A stretch of DNA of 64,000 nucleotides from Dokdonella sp. (GCA_024707225.1 JANQAE010000002.1:310001-374000), one strand, 5' to 3'. Counted from the stretch's first letter, positions 11,037-21,065 are shown. Translations and numbers: made by a program. The notes: generated by a model from the sequence alone, not told the origin.

Positions 11037-12100
11037 GCGGCGGCCCTGCGGCGGTCGGCCAGCCGCGCGATCACGGCCGCGGTGACCTCGGCGGTCGTCG
11101 CGGTGCCGCCGAGATCGGCGGTCAGTTCGTCGGCATCGAGCACCGCGTCGACGGCGGCCTCGACCGCGGCCGCCTCGGCATCCAGGCCCAGCGAATGGCG
11201 CAGCAGCAGGGCGGCGCTGAGGATCGCGCCGATCGGATTGGCGATGCCGCGGCCGGCGATGTCCGGCGCCGAGCCGTGGATCGGCTCGTACAGGCCGCGC
11301 CGGCCGTCGCCGAGCGAGGCCGACGGCGACACGCCGAGCGAGCCGGCCAGCGCGGCGGCCTCGTCGGTCAGGATGTCGCCGAACAGGTTCTCGGTGACGA
11401 TGACGTCATAGCCGGCCGGCCGCGTCAGCAGCAGCATCGCCATCGAGTCGACCAGCTGATGCTCGAGCGCGACGTCCGGGTACTCGGCCGCGACGCGTTC
11501 GGCGGTCGCGCGCCACAGCCGCGAGGTCTCCAGCACGTTGGCCTTGTCGACCGAGGTCAGCCGGCCGCGCCGCGTCCGCGCGAGTTCGCAGGCGCGGCGC
11601 ACCACGCGCTCGATCTCGGCGACGCTGTAGCGGCACTCGTCGATCGCGCTGTCGCCCTCGCGCGACTTGCGCCCGAAGTACGCGCCGCCGGTCAGCTCGC
11701 GCACGAAGACCAGATCGACGCCGCGCAGCCGTTCGGTCTTCAGCGGCGACAGCGCGGCCAGACGCGGATGCACGCGCAGCGGCCGCAGGTTCGCGTAGAC
11801 GCCGAGCGCCGCGCGCAGCGCGAGCAGTCCCTGCTCGGGCCGGACGCGCGCGTTCGGATCGGACCACTTCGGGCCGCCGACCGCGCCGAGCAGTACCGCG
11901 TCGGCGGCCAGGCAGGCCTCCAGCGTCGCCTGCGGCAGCGGCTCGCCGGTGGTGTCGATCGCGATGCCGCCGATCGCATGCTCGGCGGCCTCGATCGTGT
12001 GGCCGGCGGCGCCGGCGACCGTGCGCAGCACCTCGAGCGCGGCGGCGGTGACTTCCGGGCCGATGCCGTCGCCGGGCAGGACGGCGAGCGTGATCTTCAT
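11033..12100 (-). CDS. leuB: 3-isopropylmalate dehydrogenase
   Basis: 355 residues. It oxidises and decarboxylates 3-isopropylmalate to 2-oxoisocaproate with NAD+. The N-terminal [10 protein letters not shown] is the family start. Substrate-binding [11 protein letters not shown], the conserved [13 protein letters not shown] and the NAD-binding/metal stretch [25 protein letters not shown] are all present. [30 protein letters not shown] is near the C-terminus. The ATG overlaps the leuD stop by 4 bp, and its own stop overlaps ilvD by 4 bp, so it sits in an unbroken chain of translational coupling. Confidence 0.97.
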   Translation of the reverse strand: MKITLAVLPGDGIGPEVTAAALEVLRTVAGAAGHTIEAAEHAIGGIAIDTTGEPLPQATLEACLAADAVLLGAVGGPKWSDPNARVRPEQGLLALRAALGVYANLRPLRVHPRLAALSPLKTERLRGVDLVFVRELTGGAYFGRKSREGDSAIDECRYSVAEIERVVRRACELARTRRGRLTSVDKANVLETSRLWRATAERVAAEYPDVALEHQLVDSMAMLLLTRPAGYDVIVTENLFGDILTDEAAALAGSLGVSPSASLGDGRRGLYEPIHGSAPDIAGRGIANPIGAILSAALLLRHSLGLDAEAAAVEAAVDAVLDADELTADLGGTATTAEVTAAVIARLADRRRAAA

Positions 12101-12702
12101 GCGGGATTCTCCAGGGAAGGGCGATGCGGATCGGCGCGTCGCTCGAACGCGCCGATGGCGGCCTCGGCGTCGAGCAGGAAGCCGAGCTGGTCGATGCCGT
12201 TGAGCAGGCAGTGGCGCGCGAAGCCGTCGAGCGCGAACGCGAACACGCGGCCGTCGGGCAGGGTGATCGTGCTCGCCGCGATGTCGATGTCGAGCTCGAT
12301 GCCCGGCTGCGCCAGCAGCTCGGCGTGCTGGTCGGGCGGCAGCACGATCGCGAGCAGGCCGTTCTTGAGCGCGTTGCTGCGGAAGATGTCGGCGATCTCC
12401 GAGGAGATCACCGCGCCGATGCCGTAGTCGAGCAGCGCCCACGGCGCGTGCTCGCGCGAGGAGCCGCAGCCGAAGTTGCGGCCGGCGATCAGGATCGCGC
12501 AGCCCTTCGCCTCCGGTGCATTGAGCGGAAAGGCCGGATCGGGCGCGCCGTCGGCGGCGTAGCGCCAGTCGTTGAACGCATGGCGGCCGAGGCCCACGCG
12601 TTCGGTCGTAGTCAGGAAGCGCGCCGGGATGATGCGGTCGGTGTCGATGTTCTCGAACGGCAGCACGGCGGTGCGCGAGCGCACGCGGTTCAGCGGCTTC
12701 AT
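12097..12702 (-). CDS. leuD: 3-isopropylmalate dehydratase small subunit
   Basis: 201 residues, the aconitase swivel domain of isopropylmalate isomerase, which pairs with LeuC. The family motifs [15 protein letters not shown] near the N-terminus and [22 protein letters not shown] in the middle are clear. It overlaps the upstream leuC and the downstream leuB each by 4 bp. The full length and the intact active-site loop suggest a functional protein. Confidence 0.97.
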   Translation of the reverse strand: MKPLNRVRSRTAVLPFENIDTDRIIPARFLTTTERVGLGRHAFNDWRYAADGAPDPAFPLNAPEAKGCAILIAGRNFGCGSSREHAPWALLDYGIGAVISSEIADIFRSNALKNGLLAIVLPPDQHAELLAQPGIELDIDIAASTITLPDGRVFAFALDGFARHCLLNGIDQLGFLLDAEAAIGAFERRADPHRPSLENPA

Positions 12703-14108
12703 GCGGCGTCCTCCAGCACGGCGTCCGGATCGGCGATGCGGCCGGCGACCGCGGCGGTCGCGGCCACGCGCGGGCTGGCCAGCACGGTGCGTGCGCCGGG
12801 ACCCTGGCGGCCCTCGAAATTGCGGTTGCTGGTCGAGACGACCAGCTGGCCCGGCTCGGCGATGTCGCCGTTCATGCCGATGCACATCGAGCAGCCGGCG
12901 TCGCGCCACTCGGCGCCGGCCGCGCGGAACACCGCGTCGAGCCCTTCGGCTTCGGCGGCGTGCTTGATCGCGACCGAGCCGGGCACGACCAGCATGCGCA
13001 CGCCGGCCGCGACGCGGCGGCCGCGCAGCACGTCGGCCGCCTCGCGCAGGTCCGACAGCCGCGAGTTGGTGCAGCTGCCGACGAAGACCACGTCGACCGG
13101 CTCGCCGGTCAGCGCGCGGCCGCCGGCGAAGCGCATGTAGTCCAGCGCCTTGGCCTCCTGCGCGTCGCGTGCGAGCGGGATCGGCGCGCCGATCGGCGTG
13201 ACCATGCCCGGATGCGTGCCGTAGCTGATCGTCGGGCCGATCGCGGCGGCGTCGATGCGGATCTCGCGGTCGTAGCGCGCGCCCGGGTCGCTGGCCAGTT
13301 CGCGCCACGCGGCGACCGCGCGCGTCCAGGCTTCGCCCTGCGGCGCGCGCGGGCGGCCCTGCAGATACGCGAACGTCGTCTCGTCCGGCGCGATCAGGCC
13401 GGCGCGCGCGCCGGCCTCGATCGACATGTTGCAGACCGTCATGCGCTGCTCCATCGACAGCGCCTCGATCGCGCTGCCGCGGTACTCGATCACGTGACCG
13501 GTGCCGCCGCCGACGCCGATGGCGCCGATCACGTGCAGGATCAGATCCTTGGCGCCGACGCCGGGGCGCAGGCGGCCGTCGAGGTGGATCGCGAACGTCC
13601 TGGGTTTGCGCTGCAGCAGGCACTGCGTGGCCAGCACGTGGCCGACCTCGGTGGTGCCGATGCCGAACGCGAGCGCGCCGAACGCGCCGTGCGTGGCGGT
13701 ATGGCTGTCGCCGCAGACGATCGTCATGCCGGGCTGGGTCGCGCCGAGTTCCGGTCCGATCACGTGGACGATGCCGCGATGCGGACTGTCCCAGCCGTTC
13801 AGCGCGATGCCGAACTCGGCGCAGTTGGCCTCGAGCTGCGCGACCTGATGCGCGGCCTCGGGCGAAGCGTACGGCCGCGTGCCGTCGGCGGCCGCCGGCA
13901 GCGTCGGCGTGGAATGATCCAGCGTCGCCAGCACGCGATCCGGACGGCGCACGCCGAGGCCTCGCGCACGCAGCTCGGCGAACGCCTGCGGCGTGGTGAC
14001 CTCGTGGATCAGATGCAGGTCGACGTAGAGGATGCCCGGCGTCGCGTCGGTCTCGGCGCGCACCTGATGCGCGTCCCAGATCTTGTCGATGATCGTGCGC
14101 GCGCTCAT
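12699..14108 (-). CDS. leuC: 3-isopropylmalate dehydratase large subunit
   Basis: 469 residues. A [4Fe-4S] aconitase-family enzyme that isomerises 2- to 3-isopropylmalate. The conserved segments are [45 protein letters not shown] and GCSMCIGMN; the three cluster cysteines lie in the last two. It begins [14 protein letters not shown], with an ATG at 14108 overlapping the ilvE stop by 4 bp. It is coupled to leuD at its 3' end. Confidence 0.97.
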   Translation of the reverse strand: MSARTIIDKIWDAHQVRAETDATPGILYVDLHLIHEVTTPQAFAELRARGLGVRRPDRVLATLDHSTPTLPAAADGTRPYASPEAAHQVAQLEANCAEFGIALNGWDSPHRGIVHVIGPELGATQPGMTIVCGDSHTATHGAFGALAFGIGTTEVGHVLATQCLLQRKPRTFAIHLDGRLRPGVGAKDLILHVIGAIGVGGGTGHVIEYRGSAIEALSMEQRMTVCNMSIEAGARAGLIAPDETTFAYLQGRPRAPQGEAWTRAVAAWRELASDPGARYDREIRIDAAAIGPTISYGTHPGMVTPIGAPIPLARDAQEAKALDYMRFAGGRALTGEPVDVVFVGSCTNSRLSDLREAADVLRGRRVAAGVRMLVVPGSVAIKHAAEAEGLDAVFRAAGAEWRDAGCSMCIGMNGDIAEPGQLVVSTSNRNFEGRQGPGARTVLASPRVAATAAVAGRIADPDAVLEDAA

Positions 14109-15070
14109 GCCGCGATCGTCTCCTGCGCGGCGCGCGCGCGATCGGCGCTGGCCGCATGCACCGGTGTCAGCCAGTCCCAGCGGTCGGCGGTGCGGCCGTC
14201 GAACAGGCCGAAGAACGCCTGCTGCAGCGCGCGCGTGACCGGACCGGGCTTGCCGCTGCCGACCGCCTTGCGGTCGACCGAGCGCACCGGCGTGATCTCC
14301 GCCGCGGTGCCGGTCATGAAGACCTCGTCGCTCGTGTAGAGCGCCTCGCGCGGCAGGTCGCGCTCCTCGACCGCGTAGCCGAGTTCGCGCGCCAGCGTCA
14401 TCACGGTGTCGCGCGTGATGCCGGAGAGGATGCCGGCGCTGCTCGGCGGCGTGTACAGCACGCCGCGGCGGACCAGGAACAGGTTCTCGCCGGCGCCCTC
14501 GCTGAGCAGGCCGTTGCAGCCGAGCGCGATGCCTTCGGCGTAGCCGCCGCGGCGCGCCTCCAGCCCGATCAGCTGGCTCGACAGATAATTGCCGCCGGCC
14601 TTGGCCCAGCTCGGGAACGTATTGGGCGCCGGCCGCTGCCACGAGGACACGCAGACGTCGGCGCCGTGCTCGATCGCCTCGCCGAGATAGGCGCCCCAGT
14701 CCAGCGCCATGATCGCGACCTCGACCGGCGCGCCCGGCTGCGCCAGCACGCCGAGTCCGCCGGCACCGCGGAACACGATCGGCCGCACGTACGCCGCCGG
14801 CATCGCGTTGGCCGCGATCAGCTCGATGCAGGCGGCGTTGATCGCCTCCTCGCTGTAGCCGATGTCGATCTCGTAGATGCGTGCCGACTCGAACAGGCGG
14901 CGCGTGTGATCGGCCAGCCGGAAATAGGCCGGGCCTTGCGGCGTCGCATAGACGCGCTCGCCCTCGAACACCGACGAGCCGTAGTGCAGCGCATGCGCAC
15001 CGACGTGCACGGTCGCCTCGTGCCACGGCTTGAGGCGTCCGTTGTGCCAGATCAGGGAAGTGGGGCTCAT
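14105..15070 (-). CDS. ilvE: branched-chain amino acid aminotransferase
   Basis: 321 residues. A PLP-dependent fold-type IV transaminase that forms Val, Leu and Ile from their 2-oxo acids. The N-terminus [36 protein letters not shown] is typical. The PLP lysine lies in [21 protein letters not shown], and the C-terminal [15 protein letters not shown] type motif appears as [16 protein letters not shown]. It sits between leuA and leuC, an unusual but sensible placement that puts the last pathway step inside the leu genes. It starts 28 bp after leuA. Confidence 0.96.
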   Translation of the reverse strand: MSPTSLIWHNGRLKPWHEATVHVGAHALHYGSSVFEGERVYATPQGPAYFRLADHTRRLFESARIYEIDIGYSEEAINAACIELIAANAMPAAYVRPIVFRGAGGLGVLAQPGAPVEVAIMALDWGAYLGEAIEHGADVCVSSWQRPAPNTFPSWAKAGGNYLSSQLIGLEARRGGYAEGIALGCNGLLSEGAGENLFLVRRGVLYTPPSSAGILSGITRDTVMTLARELGYAVEERDLPREALYTSDEVFMTGTAAEITPVRSVDRKAVGSGKPGPVTRALQQAFFGLFDGRTADRWDWLTPVHAASADRARAAQETIAA

Positions 15071-15098
15071 CGCTGCAGTCCTCGCGTGTGCATGGGGG

Positions 15099-16694
15099 TC
15101 AGATCGCCTGGGCCAGCGCGCGCAGCGGCGCCGCCGGCGCGGCGCGTTCGATCCGGTTGGCCACCTCGAGCGCGGCCAGCGCGGCCGCCTCGACGATGTC
15201 GGTCGACACGCCGCGACCCTGCAGCACGCGGTCCTGATGGCGCACGCCGAGCGTGGCCTGGCCTTGCGCGTCGCCGCCCTGGGTCAGGGCGCGGATCTGG
15301 AAGTCGGTCAGCTCGAGCTCGCGGCCGATCGCGCGGCCGATCGCGCGCAGCACAGCGTCGATCGGCCCGTCGCCGATCGCCGCCTCGCTGGCGCGCCGGC
15401 CGTCTTCGTGGACCAGGCGCACCGAGGCCGAGCCGTTGCCGCCCAGATGGCTCGAGGCGTGCAGGTGTTCCAGATGCCAGGGGCCGACCGCCTCGGGATC
15501 GCGGCCGACCGCGAGCGCCTCCAGATCGCTGTCGAAGACCTCGCGCTTGCGGTCGGCCAGCGTCTTGAAGCGCGTGAAGATCGCGTCGAGCTGGGGCTCG
15601 TCCGGCGTGAAGCCCAGGCCGGCCAGGCGCTCGCGCAGGGCGTGGCGGCCGCTGTGCTTGCCGAGCACGAGCTGCGAGCGGCTGAAGCCCACGTCCTCGG
15701 GCTTCATGATCTCGTAGGTGCCGCGATGCTTGAGCATGCCGTGCTGGTGGATGCCCGACTCGTGCGCGAACGCGTTCTCGCCGATCACCGCCTTGTTGCG
15801 CGCGATCGGCTGGCCGGTCAGCTGGCTGAGCAGACGCGCGGTCGGATAGAGCTTGCGCGTGTCGATGCCGGTGCTGACGCCGAAGCGCTCGGCGCGCGTC
15901 GCCAGCGCCATCACGACTTCCTCGAGCGAGGCATTGCCGGCGCGCTCGCCGATGCCGCCGATCGTGCATTCGACCTGGCGCGCGCCGGCCGCGACCGCGG
16001 CGAGGCTGTTGGCGACGGCGAGCCCGAGATCGTCGTGGCAGTGCGTGGAGATCACCGCGCGTTCGATGCCGCGCACGTGCCGGCGCAGATAGGCGATCCG
16101 CTCGGCCATCTCGGTCGGCGTCGTGTAGCCGACCGTGTCGGGCACGTTGACGGTGCCGGCGCCGGCCGCGATCGCCGCCGAGAACACCTCGGCGAGATAG
16201 TCCGGCTCGGTGCGGATCGCGTCCTCGGCCGAGAACTCGACGTCGTCGAAGTGGCGGCGCGCGGACTCGATCGCGCGGACCGCGTTGTCGATGACCTGCT
16301 CGCGGCTCATGTTGAGCTTGAACTCGCGGTGCAGCGGGCTGGTCGCGAGGAACAGATGGATGCGCCGATGCGCGGCCGGTTCGAGCGCGCGGGCACAGGC
16401 TTCGATGTCGGTCGCCACGCAGCGCGCCAGCGCGCAGACGACCGGCTTGCGCAGTTCGCGCGCGATCGTCTGGACCGCCTCGAAGTCGCCGTCCGAGGCG
16501 CTCGGAAAGCCGGCCTCGATCACGTCGACGCCCAGCTCCTCGAGCGAGCGGGCGAGCCTGAGCTTGGCCGCGCGTCCCATCGAGAAGCCGGGTGCCTGCT
16601 CACCGTCACGCAGGCTGGTGTCGAAGATGCGCACGCGCTCGGCCGGGGCCGGGGGCGTGGCGTTTACGTCGCTGGGCGCGTCTGAGTCGGTCAT
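15099..16694 (-). CDS. leuA: 2-isopropylmalate synthase
   Basis: 531 residues. It condenses acetyl-CoA with 2-oxoisovalerate, the committed step of leucine synthesis. [18 protein letters not shown] contains the metal-binding Asp and catalytic Arg, and [17 protein letters not shown] carries the metal-binding histidines. The C-terminal ~130 residues are the regulatory LeuA dimer domain ([15 protein letters not shown] onward), expected to give leucine feedback inhibition. I use the ATG at 16694, since upstream codons run into the attenuator hairpin. It is the first structural gene behind the leader peptide, the hairpin ending 30 bp upstream of the start. Confidence 0.96.
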   Translation of the reverse strand: MTDSDAPSDVNATPPAPAERVRIFDTSLRDGEQAPGFSMGRAAKLRLARSLEELGVDVIEAGFPSASDGDFEAVQTIARELRKPVVCALARCVATDIEACARALEPAAHRRIHLFLATSPLHREFKLNMSREQVIDNAVRAIESARRHFDDVEFSAEDAIRTEPDYLAEVFSAAIAAGAGTVNVPDTVGYTTPTEMAERIAYLRRHVRGIERAVISTHCHDDLGLAVANSLAAVAAGARQVECTIGGIGERAGNASLEEVVMALATRAERFGVSTGIDTRKLYPTARLLSQLTGQPIARNKAVIGENAFAHESGIHQHGMLKHRGTYEIMKPEDVGFSRSQLVLGKHSGRHALRERLAGLGFTPDEPQLDAIFTRFKTLADRKREVFDSDLEALAVGRDPEAVGPWHLEHLHASSHLGGNGSASVRLVHEDGRRASEAAIGDGPIDAVLRAIGRAIGRELELTDFQIRALTQGGDAQGQATLGVRHQDRVLQGRGVSTDIVEAAALAALEVANRIERAAPAAPLRALAQAI

Positions 16695-16723
16695 GGCTGT
16701 TCCGTGTAGCGGGATCCGGGCAA

Positions 16724-16756
16724 TAAAAAACCCCACGTCCGTCGCCGGAGGTGGGG
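16724..16756 (-). terminator. attenuator terminator before leuA
   Basis: On the minus-strand transcript, CCCCAC-C-TCCG pairs with CGGA-C-GTGGGG around a GCGA loop (16731-16756), followed by a run of six T (16725-16730). This is an intrinsic terminator in the 5' region of leuA. The 10 nt at 16744-16753 can alternatively pair with 16801-16810 at the end of the leader frame, which would break the hairpin. That is the expected switch for branched-chain amino acid attenuation. Confidence 0.85.
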
Positions 16757-16792
16757 TTTGGAGGTGTCTTGGCGTTTGTCGGACGCGTACCC

Positions 16793-16921
16793 CTAACCCG
16801 CACCTCCGGCGGTAATAAGGCGTACGAGAACGAGAATCGCGAGGGCCGCGCCCGCCAGGCTGCCGACCGGTGCGAGCCGGGCGATCGGGAGATGGAGGCG
16901 GGCGGTGTTGCGATGCGTCAT
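16793..16921 (-). CDS. ilv-leu operon leader peptide (attenuation)
   Basis: A 42-codon frame, ATG at 16921 to TAG at 16793, ending LAILVLVRLITAGGAG. Eight of ten residues at positions 27-36 are Leu, Ile or Val, several with codons rare for this GC-rich DNA (ATT, CTT, GTA, GTT). The stop is 36 bp before the attenuator hairpin, and 10 nt just after the Leu/Ile/Val codons (16801-16810) are perfectly complementary to the hairpin's 5' arm. Ribosome stalling on scarce charged tRNA would favour this antiterminator and switch on leuA and the genes behind it. No Shine-Dalgarno is visible, and the predicted transcript starts almost at the ATG. Confidence 0.87.
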   Translation of the reverse strand: MTHRNTARLHLPIARLAPVGSLAGAALAILVLVRLITAGGAG

Positions 16922-16929
16922 GGGCAGCG

Positions 16930-16959
16930 ACCGTACCGGCACTCGTGGCGAGCTGTCAA
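16930..16959 (-). promoter_or_regulatory. sigma70 promoter of the ilv-leu operon
   Basis: On the minus strand a perfect -35 TTGACA (16954-16959) is followed after 18 bp by TACGGT (16930-16935). An A/T-rich patch just upstream (about 16964-16982) could act as an UP element. Transcription would start near 16923, within a few bases of the leader-peptide ATG. The core sequences are clear, but the start point is inferred from spacing only. Confidence 0.65.
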
Positions 16960-17074
16960 CTGTTTCGTGCAAAAAAGGAAACGATCCGGTCCGGCGACCG
17001 TCGCGCCGGGCCGTTCGGGGCGCCGTGAGTGCTTGTAGTACGCTTGCACGCGCTGCGTACCGACGGAGGCTTCG

Positions 17075-17704
17075 ATGCTGAAAGTTCTGGTGGCCAGTTC
17101 AAAAGGCGGCTGCGGCAAGACGACGCTCGCGACCAATCTCGCGGCGCATTACGCCGCCGATGGCAAGCGCACGGTCATCGTCGACGCCGACCGCCAGGGT
17201 TCGAGTCAGCGCTGGTGCGAGAAGCGCGTCCTGCTCGGCGGCATCGTGCTGCCGGTCGACGGCACGCGGCGCGGCTGGCAGCAGCGCATTCCGGCCGACG
17301 CCCAGCGCGTCGTGATCGACACGCCGGCCGGCGTGCGCGCCTCGGAGATCGCCGACTGGATCGACGACGTCGACGTGATCGTGGTGCCGGTGCTGCCCTC
17401 GACGATCGACCTGGAGGCCAGCGCGGCCTTTCTCGCCGATCTGGCCGCGCTGCCGCGCATCAAGCGCGGCAAGCTGCCGGTCGGCCTGGTCGCCAACCGG
17501 CTCAAGCCGTGGACCTCGGCCTCGCAGCAGGCGCTGGAGGAGATCAAGCGGCTGCCGTTTCCGCTGGTCGCGCAGATCCGCGACACCCAGGCCTACGTGC
17601 TGCTGGCCGGTCTCGGCAAGAGCATCTTCGACTACCACTCCGAGCAGGTCCGCTCGCACCAGGACGACTGGGGCAAGTTGCTGCGCTGGATCAAGCGCCA
17701 GTAG
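17075..17704 (+). CDS. ParA-family P-loop ATPase (solo)
   Basis: 209 residues. The deviant Walker A motif KGGCGKTT at 10-17 with the signature lysine at 10, followed by VIVDADRQGSS and VVIDTPAG, identifies a ParA/MinD-type ATPase that dimerises on ATP and may position cellular cargo. The start ATG at 17075 has a GGAGG ribosome binding site 5 bp upstream. No parB gene, centromere-like repeat or chemotaxis/secretion cargo gene is adjacent. It is divergent from the ilv-leu operon and followed by a thioredoxin-like gene. The short length without an N-terminal DNA-binding domain fits chromosomal or orphan ParA proteins. Cargo unknown. Confidence 0.88.
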   Translation: MLKVLVASSKGGCGKTTLATNLAAHYAADGKRTVIVDADRQGSSQRWCEKRVLLGGIVLPVDGTRRGWQQRIPADAQRVVIDTPAGVRASEIADWIDDVDVIVVPVLPSTIDLEASAAFLADLAALPRIKRGKLPVGLVANRLKPWTSASQQALEEIKRLPFPLVAQIRDTQAYVLLAGLGKSIFDYHSEQVRSHQDDWGKLLRWIKRQ

Positions 17705-17796
17705 CCGGCTCCGCGCAGCCTGCCGACGGGCAGGCCCCGTGTGCGGGCGCCGCCGGCGTGGCCATTCCGTCGGAGACCGAAAGGATCGACATCGAC

Positions 17797-18348
17797 ATGC
17801 TGCGACAGGTCGCACCGTACATGCCCCGGCCGCAAAGCGGCAGACTCAGGGGTTTTCTCGCCGCGCTGCTGATTGGCGCCGCCGCCGCGGCCAAGGCCGA
17901 GGTCGTCGTCGGCGAGCCGCCGCCCGACCTGCTCGGCAAGGATCGCGACGGCACCCAGGTGCGGGTCAGCGACCACCGCGGCAAGGTCGTGGTGATCAGT
18001 TTCTGGGCCTCGTGGTGCACCTACTGCCTCAAGGAGCTGCCGGCCCTGGAAGGGATTCAGAACGCTGCCGGCAGCGGGCAGCTCCAGGTCGTCGCGGTCA
18101 ACTTCAAGGAGGAGCCGGCGCTGTATCGCCGCCTGCTGCACAAGCTCAAGGACGCGCAGATGACCTTCACGCACGACCGGACCGGTGCGATCGGCGACGG
18201 ATACGGGCTGCGTGGCCTGCCGTTCCTGGTCATCGTCGGTCGCGACGGCCGGGTCGCATATACGCACGCCGGCTACGGCGAGCAGACGCTCGACCGGATC
18301 ATCGAGGAGATCAACGATCTGCTCTCCGAGGCTGCGCCGTCCGCCTGA
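17797..18348 (+). CDS. TlpA/ResA-like thiol-disulfide protein
   Basis: 183 residues. After a basic N-terminus and hydrophobic segment (GFLAALLIGAAAAAKA, probably a signal peptide or anchor) comes a thioredoxin fold with active site WASWCTYC (Cys74 and Cys77) and the cis-Pro segment GLRGLPFLVIVGRDG. This is the layout of periplasmic TlpA/ResA reductases, which keep cysteines or cytochrome haem sites reduced. The ATG at 17797 follows AAAGGA; an internal ATG at 17821 is possible. No cytochrome maturation genes are adjacent, so the substrate is unknown. Confidence 0.85.
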   Translation: MLRQVAPYMPRPQSGRLRGFLAALLIGAAAAAKAEVVVGEPPPDLLGKDRDGTQVRVSDHRGKVVVISFWASWCTYCLKELPALEGIQNAAGSGQLQVVAVNFKEEPALYRRLLHKLKDAQMTFTHDRTGAIGDGYGLRGLPFLVIVGRDGRVAYTHAGYGEQTLDRIIEEINDLLSEAAPSA

Positions 18349-18476
18349 GCCGCGCGCGCGGGTGTCTCAGGCCGGGCGGTCCGCGTTGCGGAGTCTCGAC
18401 CGGCGTCTCGGCAGCCGTCGCAGCCGTGTCTTAGCGTAGCGCTGCCGCGATCGGCGGCCGAACCAGGGGAGCGGCG

Positions 18477-19496
18477 ATGAACCTGCCGGGACCGGGCCGC
18501 CTCGCCGGCCGGGCCATCGTGCTGCTGGCGGTGCTGGCCGTGGTGTCGACGCCGGCGCGCGCCGTGCAATGGATGGGCGTCAACCTCGCCGGCGCCGAGT
18601 TCGAGGGCCAGTCGTTCTGGCCGGTGCCGGCCGAGGCCGACTACTTCCGCGCCGCCGGCATGAACGTGCTGCGCATCCCGTTTCGCTGGGAGCGCCTGCA
18701 GCCGGCGTTGTCCGGCCCGCTCGACGCGGCCCAGCTCGCCGCGCTGACCGCGGTCGTCGACGATGCGATCGCGGCCGGCCACCACGTGATCCTCGATCCG
18801 CACAACTACGCGCGCTACGGCGGCCAGGTGATCGGCAGCGCGGCGGTGCCGCTCGAGGCGTTCACCGATTTCTGGCGGCGGCTGGCGACGCAGTTCGGCG
18901 ACCGCCCGCAGGTGATCTTCGGCCTGATGAACGAGCCGCATTCGATGCCGACCGAGGCCTGGCTCGATGCGGCCAACGCCGGCATCGCCGGCATCCGCGC
19001 GGCCGGCGCGACGCAGTGGATCCTCGTGCCCGGCAATGCCTGGACCGGCGCGCACAGCTGGCTGTCGGACTGGTACGGCACGCCGAACGGCACGGTCATG
19101 CTCGGCGTCGTCGATCCGCTCGATCACTACGCGTTCGAGCTCCATCAGTATTTCGACGGCGACTACTCGGGGACCTCGCCGACCTGCCGCGAAGACGCCG
19201 GCGCTGCGCAGCTCGCCGCGGTCACCGGCTGGCTGCGCGCGCACGGCCGGCGCGCCGTGCTCGGCGAGTTCGCCGGCGCCGACAACGAGGCCTGCCGGCG
19301 CGCGGTCCGCAGCGCGCTGGACCACCTCGACGCGAACGCCGACGTCTGGCTCGGCTGGACCTGGTGGGCGGCCGGTCCGGTCTGGGGCGATTACATGTTC
19401 ACGCTCGAACCGACCGGAAGTTTCAGCGTCGACCGGCCGCAGATGGCCTGGCTGCGGCCGTACCTCGACCGGTTGTTCGCCTCCGGCTTCGACTGA
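18477..19496 (+). CDS. secreted GH5-family glycoside hydrolase (cellulase-like)
   Basis: 339 residues with a signal peptide (AGRAIVLLAVLAVVSTPARA). The TIM-barrel glycosidase signature is clear. IFGLMNEPH holds the acid/base Glu153, VLGEFAG holds the nucleophile Glu264, and ILDPHNYARY and HQYFDGDYSG are substrate-cleft motifs of GH5 endoglucanases. It is predicted to hydrolyse beta-1,4-glucan or a related polysaccharide outside the cell. There is no carbohydrate-binding module. The last residues, DRLFASGFD, resemble the end of the unrelated secreted protein at 43972-44652. The ATG at 18477 follows GGGGAG. Confidence 0.88.
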   Translation: MNLPGPGRLAGRAIVLLAVLAVVSTPARAVQWMGVNLAGAEFEGQSFWPVPAEADYFRAAGMNVLRIPFRWERLQPALSGPLDAAQLAALTAVVDDAIAAGHHVILDPHNYARYGGQVIGSAAVPLEAFTDFWRRLATQFGDRPQVIFGLMNEPHSMPTEAWLDAANAGIAGIRAAGATQWILVPGNAWTGAHSWLSDWYGTPNGTVMLGVVDPLDHYAFELHQYFDGDYSGTSPTCREDAGAAQLAAVTGWLRAHGRRAVLGEFAGADNEACRRAVRSALDHLDANADVWLGWTWWAAGPVWGDYMFTLEPTGSFSVDRPQMAWLRPYLDRLFASGFD

Positions 19497-19582
19497 GGCC
19501 TCGCATCGGTCCAGCGGGGCGCGCCCGGCGCAGCGGCGGCGTGCACTACACTGCGCGACTTTCGTGTCCGGACCCTACGCGC

Positions 19583-21000
19583 GTGCCGTCTCCACCGCCT
19601 GTCCGCATCGTCCTGTTCGCACTGGCGGCGTTCGCGCTGTACCGCGTGCTCGGCCTGCTGCTGCACGATCCGCTGCTCGCTCTCGCCAACAACTACGATC
19701 AGATCCGCTACACCGGCTGCTACGACGTCGGCCCGCTGCGTGCGGACGTGCCGGCCTGGCACAGCAATCCGCAGGCGCCGCTGCGCATCTACGCGCGCCA
19801 GGCGATTCCCGAGGGCAACTGCTACTGGTCGACCGACTGGCTGGCCGGCGCAGCGGTGGCGCGGCCTGGCGCGTCGCCGAGTCGTTCGGCGACGCGCCCG
19901 AGCATTCGATCCGTGCCCTGGGCGTGCTGCGCCTGTCCGGCTGGCTGCTGGTCGCCGGCTGGGTCACGCTGCGGCTGCGCCGCGCCGGGCGCGGCGATCT
20001 GGCGATCGTGCATCTGGCCGTGCTGGCGCTGATCGGCGCCGATCCGGCCAATACGCTGTATCTCAATACGTTCTACGCCGAGGCCGGCGCCTTGTTCGGC
20101 CTCTACGTCGCGCTGGCCGGCGCGCTGGTCGCCGCGGTCGCCGGCGGCCGCTCGGCCTGGGTCGTGACCGCGATCGGCGGCTTCCTGCTCGGCGGCAGCA
20201 AGTACCAGCATTTCGCGCTGCCGTGTCTGCTCGCGCTCGCCCTGGTCAGCGCGGGCGACCGGCGGCTGCGCCGCGCCGCGCTGGCGCTCGCGCTCGGCGG
20301 ACTGGCCGGCGGCGCACTGCAGGTTCAACAGGCCGGCCGCGCCACGCCGCTGACCGAGGCGATCGTGGCGACCAATCGCGTCAATTTCGTGCTGACGACG
20401 TTGCTGCCGAGCGTCGCCGACCCGGCCGCGACCGTCGCCGCGCTCGGGTTGCCGGACCGCTGCGCGGCGCTGTCGGGCAAGAGCATCTACGTGCTCGCCG
20501 AGCCGGTCGAGACGCTGTGCCCGGGCCTGCGCGAGCTGCCGGCCCTGCGCGCCTGGACCGCACTCGCGGTCGAGCCGATGGCCTGGCTGCGCGCGGCCGG
20601 CCGTGCACCGCCCTACATGCCGTGGATTCCCGATTATCTGGGCCTGGTCGAAGGCGGCGATCATCTGCGCCTGCCGGCCGGTTACGTGACGCTCGACCGC
20701 TGGCTGGACCGTCAGCCGTACGCGCTGCTCGGCCTGTTCGTGCTGCCGTGGCTGATCCTGGCCGGCACCTGGCTGCTGCGGTCGCCGCCGCTCGCGCGTG
20801 CCTATGCGGCGGTGTTCGCGGCGGGCTCGGCGGCCGTCGCCGGCATCGCGCTGCTCGGCGACGGCTATGTCGAACTCGGCAAGCATGCGCATCTGGCCTT
20901 CAGTCTGGCGCTGGCGGCCGCCGCGGTGCCGGCCGGCGGTCTGCTGGCCCAATGGCAGGCCGCGTCGGACGGCCGGGCCGCTGCCGGCGCACAAAAATGA
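19583..21000 (+). pseudogene. polytopic membrane protein, apparent frameshift
   Basis: It starts at a GTG (VPSPPPVRIVLFALAAFALYRVLGLL), and the first ~90 codons give a membrane segment and a Cys-containing loop. The frame breaks near 19850-19870 in a GC-rich run and continues in the next frame with at least seven hydrophobic segments (GWLLVAGWVTLRL, LALIGADPANTLYLNTFYAEAGALFGLYVAL and others) to 21000. The span is two bases more than a whole number of codons. The arrangement, with a large loop near the start and after the seventh segment, is reminiscent of membrane glycosyltransferase-like proteins, but I cannot name a family. The break may be a sequencing error. Confidence 0.65.
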
Positions 21001-21065
21001 CGCGGCGTGTTTGACCGCGCCGCCGCTTCCGGCATGATCGGCTGACCATCGACGGGAGAGGTCCC

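Noticed and set aside
15030-16685. Long plus-strand open frames over leuA and the other ilv/leu genes
   Set aside because: Composition is Arg/Ala/Asp/Gln-rich, as expected for antisense frames of GC-rich genes. The minus-strand genes are clear homologues.
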